Source: UBA7803 sp041686955
Lineage (GTDB): Bacteria; Pseudomonadota; Gammaproteobacteria; Pseudomonadales; Azotimanducaceae
Direction of reading: 5' to 3'
NCBI GenBank assembly: GCA_041686955.1
Contig: JAWLCV010000069.1
Location: forward strand, 1-21,449
Length of the DNA stretch: 21,449 bases
The number at the start of each line of letters is the position of its first letter. Position 1 is the first letter of the stretch. The translations under genes were made by a program, and so were the position numbers. The notes beneath the pieces are model-generated. The model was not told the DNA's origin. It was given only the letters and a program-made list of their open reading frames with translations, and did no database searches. Shown piece by piece: positions 13,765-20,726 of the stretch.

Positions 13765-14658
13765 ATGAGGCATCGAAGCCCCGCAATCAGTGTCGGAATG
13801 CCGGTTTACAACGGCGAGCCGTACCTGGGGATCGCCATCGAGTCGATCCTGAACCAAACCAGCGCCGACTTCGAGCTGGTCATCTGCGACAACGCCTCGA
13901 CGGATGCCACGGCCGACATCTGCCACTCCTACGCGTCCAAGGACGATCGCATCCGGTATTTCAGAAACGAACGGAATCTGGGCGCCGCGGCGAACTACAA
14001 CCTGGCATTCGAGCGGTCGACGGCGCCGTACTTCAGATGGGCCAACGCCGACGACATCTCGGGACCGGACTTGCACGCGCGATGCCTGGAGGTTCTCGAG
14101 CGCGATCCTGGCGTGGTGCTCGCTTACGGCAAAACGGAGATCATCGACGGCGACGGCGCGGTGATCCGTGCCTATGAAGACAATCTGGCGTTGAGCGAGC
14201 CGCAGGCGTCTGAGCGTTATCGACGATTCTTCGAGCGAATCGGACTTTCCAACGTGCTCTACGGACTCATGCGCCGATCCGCCCTGGCCAATACGGGACT
14301 CATGGGCGACGGTCGCGTACCTGCCGCCGACATCACGTTGATTGCCGAGTTGACCCTGTACGGGACCTTCGTCGAGATTCCCCAGGTGCTGTTCTATCGG
14401 CGGATGCATGAAGCGGCCAGTAGCTGGGACCGGAGCGATCAGGCGGCGCAGCGACAGTTCTGGACCGCATCGGCAAGCAAGTTCGTCCTGCCCACCTGGC
14501 GGACGGCTCTCAATCAGCTCAGGGGCGTTCTGCGGTCACCGGTGCCGGCCCCGGAGAAGCTCCGACTCGTAAGCTATCTCGCCCGGCGTCTCACCTGGCA
14601 GCGCCGGGACTTGGCCATGGATCTGTTTCAACTGTTTCGACCCACCAGCCAGAATTAG
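13765..14658 (+). CDS. GT2-family glycosyltransferase
   Basis: This 297-residue GT-A-fold glycosyltransferase of family GT2 opens PAISVGMPVYNGEPYLGIAI with the usual strand and loop, followed by ESILNQTSADFELVICDNAS and TDATADIC, the nucleotide-binding core (D42 and D47 region). The metal-binding acidic motif is NADD at 94-97 in RWANADDISG. A later segment AADITLIAELTLYGTFVEIP is typical of the acceptor part of these enzymes. No membrane helix is seen, so it acts at the inner face of the cytoplasmic membrane on lipid-linked sugars. The substrate is unknown. TGGAAG just before ATG 13765 is the ribosome site. It is the first gene of the operon to 20705, with 12 nt before the epimerase gene. Confidence 0.9.
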   Translation: MRHRSPAISVGMPVYNGEPYLGIAIESILNQTSADFELVICDNASTDATADICHSYASKDDRIRYFRNERNLGAAANYNLAFERSTAPYFRWANADDISGPDLHARCLEVLERDPGVVLAYGKTEIIDGDGAVIRAYEDNLALSEPQASERYRRFFERIGLSNVLYGLMRRSALANTGLMGDGRVPAADITLIAELTLYGTFVEIPQVLFYRRMHEAASSWDRSDQAAQRQFWTASASKFVLPTWRTALNQLRGVLRSPVPAPEKLRLVSYLARRLTWQRRDLAMDLFQLFRPTSQN

Positions 14659-14670
14659 GAGCGGCAACCA

Positions 14671-15726
14671 ATGAGAGTCCTTCTTACCGGCCACAAGGGC
14701 TACATCGGCACGGTGATGCTGCCCATGCTCGAAGCGGCTGGACACGAGGTCGTCGGAGTGGACAGCGACCTCTATCGGTTCAGCACCTTCGGGGCCTACC
14801 GCGAGCAGTCCCGGGAGATCATTCGGGACGTTCGTGACATCGAGCGGGCCGACCTGGAAGGCATAGACGCCGTGGTGCACCTGGCCGCCCTCTCCAACGA
14901 CGTTCTCGGCGATCTCAACCCGGAGATCACCTACGAGATCAATCACAGAGCTTCCGTACGGCTCGCGGAAATGGCCAGGGATGTGGGCGTGGGGCGTTTC
15001 GTGTTCGCCTCGTCCTGCAGCATGTACGGCGCGTCAGGCGCGGCTGGGGCGTTGACGGAGGAAGCTCCTTTCGCGCCCATCACCGCCTATGCGAAATCCA
15101 AGGTTCTGGTCGAACAGGACGTGGCGCGCATGGCGAGCGAGTCCTTCTGCCCCACGTTCATGCGCAATGCCACCGCCTACGGCGTCTCGCCGAGAATGCG
15201 GTTCGACGTCGTCGTCAACAATCTGACCGCCTGGGCCTACACGACGGGTGAGGTTCATCTGAAGAGCGACGGCTCCGCTTGGCGTCCGCTGGTTCACATC
15301 GAGGACATCTCCCGTGCGGTCGTGGCCGTTCTGAATGCCCCCGCGGACCAGGTCCGCAACCAGGCCTTCAACATTGGCCGCAACCAGGACAACTACCGGA
15401 TCAGCGAGATCGCCGAATTCGTCCGCGAGGCGGTCCCCAATTCGACCATCGGGTTCGCCGAAGGCGCCTCCGCCGATGAGCGCAACTACCAGGTGGATTT
15501 CTCGAAGTACGAAACGAGCTTCCCGAACCATCCGCTGCGCTGGACAGTGCCCAAGGGGATCGAGCAGATCTACCAGGCCTATCGCGCCATTGGTCTCGAA
15601 CTGAACGATTTCGAAGGCGCCCGGTACAAGCGGATCGCCCAGCTCAAGGAGTTGCTCGGACGCGGTGAGCTCGATGAGTCGTTGCGCTGGGTTCTGCAAC
15701 AGCCTGCGCTCGAGAGGTCCGTTTGA
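14671..15726 (+). CDS. NAD-dependent sugar epimerase/dehydratase (extended SDR)
   Basis: This 351-residue extended short-chain dehydrogenase/reductase acts on nucleotide sugars. The NAD site is TGHKGYIG at residues 6-13, of the GxxGxxG type. The active site has SSCSMYG at 114-120 and the catalytic Y140-x-x-x-K144 pair in TAYAKSK. WRPLVHIEDISRAVVAVL (near 205-220) and FNIGRNQDNYRISEIAEFV are substrate-domain motifs common to epimerases and dehydratases. Whether it is a 4-epimerase, reductase or 4,6-dehydratase cannot be decided. Its stop TGA overlaps the proposed TTG start of the next gene, and GGAG of the ribosome site lies just upstream of ATG 14671. Confidence 0.9.
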   Translation: MRVLLTGHKGYIGTVMLPMLEAAGHEVVGVDSDLYRFSTFGAYREQSREIIRDVRDIERADLEGIDAVVHLAALSNDVLGDLNPEITYEINHRASVRLAEMARDVGVGRFVFASSCSMYGASGAAGALTEEAPFAPITAYAKSKVLVEQDVARMASESFCPTFMRNATAYGVSPRMRFDVVVNNLTAWAYTTGEVHLKSDGSAWRPLVHIEDISRAVVAVLNAPADQVRNQAFNIGRNQDNYRISEIAEFVREAVPNSTIGFAEGASADERNYQVDFSKYETSFPNHPLRWTVPKGIEQIYQAYRAIGLELNDFEGARYKRIAQLKELLGRGELDESLRWVLQQPALERSV

Positions 15727-17024
15727 TCGTCGACCGGGCACTGCAGCAACGCGCCGCCAGCGATAACCCCATTCGAGTCGGTATCGTCGGCGCGGGCTTC
15801 AGCGCCCGGAGGATCGCCTACCAGCTCGCCTCGGCGGTCCCGGGAATTCGGGTCTGCGCCATCGCCAATCGCAGCATCGACAATGCATTGGACGCCTTGA
15901 GCTTCGCAGGCTTCGACGAGGTTCGTGAAGCTTCGAGCGGTGCGGCGCTGGACGATCGGATCCGCCAGGGAGCGGTGTCGGTCTGCGGCGATCCGTCGGT
16001 GCTTTGCGAAAGCGACCTCATCGACGTGCTGGTGGAGTCCACGGGTACCGTGGATTTCGCGGCACGGGCCGCCAGCGAAGCCATTGCTGCCCGCAAGCAC
16101 GTGGTTCTGGTGAACGTGGAGCTGGATGCCACCCTGGGCCCCCTGCTCAAGCAGCAGGCCGATGAGGCGGGTGTCGTCTTCACCGACGCCGACGGCGACG
16201 AGCCGGGCGTCGCCATGAATCTCGTTCGGCTCGTCCGATTCATGGGCCTGACACCGCTGGTCGCCGGCAACCTGAAAGGCTTCTATGACCGCTACCGGAA
16301 CCCCGACACCCAGCAAGCGGTGGCGGCCGAGCTGAACCAGAAAGCGTCGTCCATGACCCATTTCGCAGACGGTACCAAGCTCTCCATGGAGCTCACGGTG
16401 CTCGCCAACGCCACAGGGTTCGGCGTCGGGGCTGCGGGGCCATACGGTGCCACACTCGCACACGTCATGGACAGCGCAGACTACTTCCTCGACAAGGTGA
16501 GCGACCGGGGCATGGTCGATTTTCTGCTGGCGACGCCTCCGTCCAACGGCGTGTTCGTCGTCGCCCGTGACGTGGACGAAATGCGGCGCGATTACCTGAA
16601 GTACCTGAAGCTCGGTGACGGCCCCCTTTACACGTTCTACCGCCCTTTCCACCTGCCCCAGCTCGAGGTGCCCGCTACCATCGGGCGTGCCGCCGTCTTC
16701 GGCGATGCCGCGGTGGCGCCTCTGGGCGCGCCCGTTTGCGACACCATAGCCTGCGCGAAACGGCCGCTGAAACGAGGCGAGACGTTGGATGGGATCGGTG
16801 GCTACAGTTGTTACGGGATGATCGTCGATTCAGCCACCTCGCTGTCCCAGGGGCTCCTTCCCATGGGGCTGAGCGCCGGCTGCAAGGTCCGGCGCGACAT
16901 CGGCATCGACGAGCGAATCGGATACAGCGACGTCGAGATTCCCTCCTCGCTCGCTTCGACCCTGCGTCGGCAGCAGGACGACATGTTCCGTGAATCAATC
17001 CTGCGATCCAAGGAGTCGGGATGA
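15723..17024 (+). CDS. NAD(P)-dependent oxidoreductase with C-terminal SAF domain
   Basis: The 433-residue protein has an N-terminal Rossmann fold (RVGIVGAGFSARRIAYQLAS, with GAGFSA at about 23-28) and a homoserine-dehydrogenase-like middle part (VESTGTVDFAARAASEAIAA, KHVVLVNVELDATLGPLL, FTDADGDEPG). A C-terminal SAF-type region follows, beginning around CAKRPLKRGETLDGIGG. Similar proteins sit in polysaccharide clusters with a cytidylyltransferase and an epimerase, but I know of no proven reaction; here it probably acts on a sugar intermediate of the same pathway. The start is TTG 15723, overlapping the upstream stop by two bases, supported by GAGAGG at 15712-15717 with a five-base spacer. 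The stop overlaps the next ATG (ATGA). Confidence 0.82.
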   Translation: MIVDRALQQRAASDNPIRVGIVGAGFSARRIAYQLASAVPGIRVCAIANRSIDNALDALSFAGFDEVREASSGAALDDRIRQGAVSVCGDPSVLCESDLIDVLVESTGTVDFAARAASEAIAARKHVVLVNVELDATLGPLLKQQADEAGVVFTDADGDEPGVAMNLVRLVRFMGLTPLVAGNLKGFYDRYRNPDTQQAVAAELNQKASSMTHFADGTKLSMELTVLANATGFGVGAAGPYGATLAHVMDSADYFLDKVSDRGMVDFLLATPPSNGVFVVARDVDEMRRDYLKYLKLGDGPLYTFYRPFHLPQLEVPATIGRAAVFGDAAVAPLGAPVCDTIACAKRPLKRGETLDGIGGYSCYGMIVDSATSLSQGLLPMGLSAGCKVRRDIGIDERIGYSDVEIPSSLASTLRRQQDDMFRESILRSKESG

Positions 17025-17785
17025 AGGTCGTGCTCTTTTGTGGAGGCTTCGGCACGCGCCTGCGCGAGTATTCGGACACGATTCCGAAGCCGCTGGTGAA
17101 CGTCGGCAACCGGCCGATACTGTGGAACCTGATGCGCTACTACGCGCATCAGGGACACCGTGAGTTCATCCTCTGCCTGGGCTATCGCGGCGATCTGATC
17201 CGGGAGTTCTTCCTGAATTACAACCATTGCCTGGCGAGCGATTTCAGGCTCAAGGGTCAGGACATCGAGCTTTTCGAGAAGGGGATCGAAGAGTGGGACA
17301 TCACCTTCGTCGATACCGGTCTCGCTTCGAACATCGGTGAGCGGCTCCAGGCCGTCAGGCCCTATCTCGAGGGCGAGGAGTATTTTCTCGCGAACTACAG
17401 CGATGGGCTGAGCGACGTGCCCATGTCGCGGGTGATCGATACCATGAAATCGAATTCGGCCGTGGCCGCGTTCGTCAGCGTCAAGCCCTCGAACAGCCTC
17501 TCGATGGTGGAGTCCGAAGAAGGCTTCGTCACCCGCGTGGATTATCTCGGCGATTCGGTCTACATCAACGGCGGCTTCTTCGCCCTCAGCCAGAAGATTT
17601 TCGACTACATGGAACCGGGCGACGAGCTCGTGGAGGAGCCGTTCCAGCGCCTCATTCGCGAGCGGAAGCTCGTCACCTACCGCCACGACGGATTCTGGCG
17701 CGCCATGGATACCTTCAAAGACAAGAAAGCCTTCGACGACATGTGCGAGAAGGATCAGCGGCCGTGGGAGACGTGGCGTCGATGA
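17021..17785 (+). CDS. Sugar-1-phosphate nucleotidyltransferase, glucose-1-phosphate cytidylyltransferase type
   Basis: This 254-residue enzyme belongs to the RfbF-like nucleotidyltransferases, which make CDP-glucose from CTP and glucose 1-phosphate. The GGFGTRL loop is at residues 8-14, followed by IPKPLVNVGNRPILW (K23). Later come FVDTGLASNIGERL, FLANYSDGLSD (metal-binding Asp), INGGFFALSQKIFDYM and FWRAMDTFKDKKAFDDM, all in the order seen in RfbF. The ending PWETW matches the RfbF C-terminus. Compared with RfbF, the specificity is not certain because GDP- or CTP-linked heptose and other sugars use relatives. AGGAG at 17011-17015 precedes ATG 17021, and the start overlaps the upstream stop. 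Confidence 0.88.
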   Translation: MKVVLFCGGFGTRLREYSDTIPKPLVNVGNRPILWNLMRYYAHQGHREFILCLGYRGDLIREFFLNYNHCLASDFRLKGQDIELFEKGIEEWDITFVDTGLASNIGERLQAVRPYLEGEEYFLANYSDGLSDVPMSRVIDTMKSNSAVAAFVSVKPSNSLSMVESEEGFVTRVDYLGDSVYINGGFFALSQKIFDYMEPGDELVEEPFQRLIRERKLVTYRHDGFWRAMDTFKDKKAFDDMCEKDQRPWETWRR

Positions 17786-17807
17786 ACCAACTGCGGGCGC
17801 TTCGACC

Positions 17808-18470
17808 ATGCTGAAGCTGAATCTCGAAAGGGCCGAATCCATCCTGTTCCTCGGCGCCCACTGCGACGACATCGAGATCGGTTGCGGCGGTACCCTGCTC
17901 GAGCTCGGGCGTTCCCTGTGGCGCGGCCGGATCAGTTGGATCGTCTTCTCGTCCAACGAGGTCCGGCGCCAGGAGGCGGAGGCGGCCGCCGCGAAGTTCG
18001 TCCCGGAAGGCTGCGACCTCGATCTGCGAATCCTCGATTTCAGGAACGGCTACTTCCCTTCCTGCCGTGATGCGATCAAGGACTACTTCGAAACCCTGAA
18101 GCGCGAGGTGTCGCCGGATGTGATCTTCTGTCACGCGGGGCACGACCTGCACCAGGATCACCAGACGCTCAGCGCACTCTGCTGGAACACCTTCAGAAAC
18201 CACCTGATCCTCGAGTACGAGGTTCCCAAGTACGACGGCGATCTCGGCAATCCGAACGTTTTCGTACCCCTTTCACCGGAAATCTGCCGCAGCAAGGCGA
18301 AGCTGGTCGTCGACTCGTTCGAGTCACAGCGGGACAAAGCCTGGTTCACGGCCGACGCCTTCGAATCGCTGGCAAGGATTCGCGGCATCCAAGGCGCTTC
18401 GGCAACTGGCTACGCGGAAGGCTTCTATGCCAAGAAGCTGACCATCGGCTTCGGAGGAGGCCAAGCCTGA
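17808..18470 (+). CDS. PIG-L family deacetylase
   Basis: This 220-residue zinc-dependent de-N-acetylase belongs to the PIG-L/LmbE family. The metal motif AHCDDIEIG is at residues 17-25 (H18, D21) and the second site DLHQDH at 113-118 (H115, H118). It resembles enzymes that remove acetyl groups from amino sugars. In a glycan operon the likely substrate is an N-acetylated sugar nucleotide or glycan intermediate, but this is inferred. The canonical Pro of AHPDD is Cys here, which may be a natural variant. There is no signal peptide, so it acts in the cytoplasm. It follows the cytidylyltransferase by 22 nt and precedes the pyruvyl transferase by 7 nt. Confidence 0.88.
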   Translation: MLKLNLERAESILFLGAHCDDIEIGCGGTLLELGRSLWRGRISWIVFSSNEVRRQEAEAAAAKFVPEGCDLDLRILDFRNGYFPSCRDAIKDYFETLKREVSPDVIFCHAGHDLHQDHQTLSALCWNTFRNHLILEYEVPKYDGDLGNPNVFVPLSPEICRSKAKLVVDSFESQRDKAWFTADAFESLARIRGIQGASATGYAEGFYAKKLTIGFGGGQA

Positions 18471-18477
18471 GATCGAC

Positions 18478-19848
18478 ATGCGCATAGGAATATTCGGTCA
18501 CTACGGCAACCTGAACCTGGGTGACGAAGCCATCATCGAGGCGACCATCGCCGGCGTTCGCAGGCGCTTCCGCGCCGCCGACGTCGTGTGCTTCAGCATG
18601 AACCCGGCGGATTCCAGTCGGCGCCACGGCGTGGATGCCGTCCCCATCCGTCGCCAGGCCATTGGCCGGAGCGCCGGGGAGATCTCCCCTGCCCCCGCCC
18701 GACCGGCAACTCCACCCGACTCCTCGGCCCCGCTTCGTTCATCGGCGCCTGATGGCCTGCTCGGGCGCCTGAAGCTTCTGATCAAGCGGCTACCCTTCGC
18801 ATCCACGGTATTCGGCGGCCTCCGCGGGCTCGGACAGTCGTTGGTGGCGGCCGCCTCGGAGGCCCGGTTCCTGGCGGCCAGCTACCGTCAGGCGAAACGG
18901 GTCGATCTGATGGTGATCACCGGATCGAACCAGTTCCTCGACAACTTCGGCGGCGCATTCGGATTCCCCTATACCCTGCTGAAATGGACCGTGCTGTGTC
19001 GCCTGGCACGCGTGCCGGTGGTGTATCTGAGCGTAGGTGCCGGTCCACTGGAAGGAAACCTGAGCAAGCTGTTCATTCGCACGGCGCTTCGCTTCGCGAG
19101 CTACGTCTCGTATCGGGATCACGCCAGCCGGTCGCTGGTGGAAGGCCCGCAGTCGCGCTCGACGAGCTCGGTGTATCCGGATCTGGCGTGGAGCCTCGAG
19201 TTTCCGAAAGCGAGAGCAGATCAGCCTGCCAGCGTGGTCACCGTGGCCATCAATCCGATGCCGGTGTACGACGGGCGGTACTGGTATCAGGCGGACGAGG
19301 TCCGTTATCGAGCCTATCTGGAGAAGCTGGGCCGCTTGGTCGAGCATTTGGCGACGGCCGGCTATCGTGTCGCGTTCTTCGGCACTCAAGCGAGCGACTA
19401 CAACGTGATCGCGGACCTCCGAGCGCTGCTGCCGGACGCGAGCCCCCACGAGCTGTTCGTCCCGCGTTCGGTTCAGGAACTCATGGAGGTGATTCAGCGC
19501 CCCCATGTCTGCGTCGCCACGCGCTTTCACGGCACGGTGCTGCCGCTGGTGGCGGGGACACCGGTGATGGGCGTTTGTTATCACCGCAAGTCCATGGACG
19601 TACTGGTCGACGCGGGACAGGAGGAGTACTGGCTCATGCTCGACGAGTTCGATCCGGACGACCTCATCCGCCGGCTGCAGAACCTGTTGGCCGAACTGCC
19701 GAAGGCACGCGCCCGCATTGGTGAAGCCGCGGCAGCAGCGCGGGACCGGCTGGACGAGCAATTTCGGCTAGTGGCCGAGCGTTTCGACATCGATGCGGCC
19801 GCCGCGGATGAACGGCAGCACGTTTCACCGTCAGTGAGCCGCCGCTGA
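18478..19848 (+). CDS. Polysaccharide pyruvyl transferase family protein
   Basis: This 456-residue protein resembles polysaccharide pyruvyl transferases (CsaB/WcaK type), which transfer pyruvate from phosphoenolpyruvate to form ketals on glycans. The N-terminal motif GHYGNLNLGDEAIIEA is characteristic, as is the C-terminal CVATRFHGTVLPLVAGTPVMG with its conserved Arg and His. An internal segment (about residues 66-93, PAPARPATPPDSSAPLRSSA) is Pro- and Ser-rich and looks like a flexible insertion, absent from typical members. The closing ~25 residues are acidic and Ala-rich. Its stop TGA overlaps the next ATG (TGATG), so translation is coupled. The acceptor sugar is unknown. Confidence 0.88.
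   Translation: MRIGIFGHYGNLNLGDEAIIEATIAGVRRRFRAADVVCFSMNPADSSRRHGVDAVPIRRQAIGRSAGEISPAPARPATPPDSSAPLRSSAPDGLLGRLKLLIKRLPFASTVFGGLRGLGQSLVAAASEARFLAASYRQAKRVDLMVITGSNQFLDNFGGAFGFPYTLLKWTVLCRLARVPVVYLSVGAGPLEGNLSKLFIRTALRFASYVSYRDHASRSLVEGPQSRSTSSVYPDLAWSLEFPKARADQPASVVTVAINPMPVYDGRYWYQADEVRYRAYLEKLGRLVEHLATAGYRVAFFGTQASDYNVIADLRALLPDASPHELFVPRSVQELMEVIQRPHVCVATRFHGTVLPLVAGTPVMGVCYHRKSMDVLVDAGQEEYWLMLDEFDPDDLIRRLQNLLAELPKARARIGEAAAAARDRLDEQFRLVAERFDIDAAAADERQHVSPSVSRR
18687..18694 (-). other. KOPS-type octamer (complement of CCCTGCCC)
   Basis: On the minus strand this reads GGGCAGGG, so right of the dif-like site it points leftward, again toward it. It falls in the GC-rich linker of the pyruvyl transferase gene. 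Confidence 0.45.
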
Positions 19849-20705
19849 TGAGCAGCGTTGGAAAAACTCACGGCAGAACGCGTCTGCTGGGGTTGATTTC
19901 GGCGCTCCTGGCTCTCCTGAGTCCGGACGTTGGCGCCAGGGAAAGCGGACTGGACTTTCCCGGTTCTGCCGCCGTTTCGAGCACCATGCGGTTCAAGTTC
20001 GTGGATCCGCATGAGAACGGCCTGCCGATCTATGGCCCGGACGGCGACGGCGTCACCTACATCTGGAGAGCCTATCCCCGGCGACAGGCCGGCTACTACA
20101 CCGCATTTTTCTGGGGCAACGACGATGGCCAGGGCACGTTGGACACCTTCCTGTGGACGGAGGACGGCGATGCCGACGGTTACTACGGTGCTCACCCCTA
20201 CCCCCAGCCCCGTCCCCATGGCCGGAACCATAAGTGGGAGATCTCCATCGAGCGGCACGACTACCTGAACGGGGACGTGGAGTACGACCGCTGGCACGTT
20301 CAGGCATTTCGAGCCTGGACTGGGTGGTTCGGCAATTACCACGAATTCTATTGGGACCTGCCGCACACGGACGAGGCACATCGGGTGGTGCGCAGGAGCC
20401 CCTGGAGTTGGGGCGACCGCGAGCCTCCCGAGCCAAGCCTGACCTGGGGCGACGCTCCCTGGGCGCCGGGCAACGAGGTCTGGAACGGCGTGCTTCGAGG
20501 CATCCAGATCTACGCCGCGAAGCTCTCGCTGGAGGAGATTGCTCAGGAAATCGAACAGCCGCTCTCCACCGAAGCCGGGGCGAGAAGCATCTGGTATCTG
20601 AACCTCAATCCGACTCCGGAAGACATCGCCGACAAGAGCGGCCGAGGCCACCATCCCGTCTGGGTCGGCGATGAACGGCCTGGTCTGTGGGTAGCCCCGC
20701 GCTGA
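19848..20705 (+). CDS. Secreted protein of unknown function, possible lectin-like fold
   Basis: The 285-residue product begins MSSVGKTHGRTRLLGLISAL and has a Sec-type signal peptide ending near residue 31 (SPDVGA), so it is exported. The mature part is rich in Trp, Tyr, Gly and Asp (YYTAFFWGNDDGQGTLDTFL, WTEDGDADGYYGAHPYP, WHVQAFRAWTGWFGNYHEFY). Its last third has KLSLEEIAQEIEQPL and IWYLNLNPTPEDIADKSGRG, a pattern reminiscent of LamG/concanavalin-like glycan-binding domains. Acidic DGDADG-type loops may bind calcium. The start overlaps the pyruvyl transferase stop, so it is probably made with the glycan enzymes. No family is recognised with certainty. Confidence 0.75.
   Translation: MSSVGKTHGRTRLLGLISALLALLSPDVGARESGLDFPGSAAVSSTMRFKFVDPHENGLPIYGPDGDGVTYIWRAYPRRQAGYYTAFFWGNDDGQGTLDTFLWTEDGDADGYYGAHPYPQPRPHGRNHKWEISIERHDYLNGDVEYDRWHVQAFRAWTGWFGNYHEFYWDLPHTDEAHRVVRRSPWSWGDREPPEPSLTWGDAPWAPGNEVWNGVLRGIQIYAAKLSLEEIAQEIEQPLSTEAGARSIWYLNLNPTPEDIADKSGRGHHPVWVGDERPGLWVAPR
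20196..20203 (-). other. KOPS-type octamer (complement of CCCTACCC)
   Basis: On the minus strand this reads GGGTAGGG, the second right-hand match to GGGNAGGG, also pointing leftward to the dif-like site. Confidence 0.45.
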
Positions 20706-20726
20706 CGGCGGACCCTTCCGAGCGCC

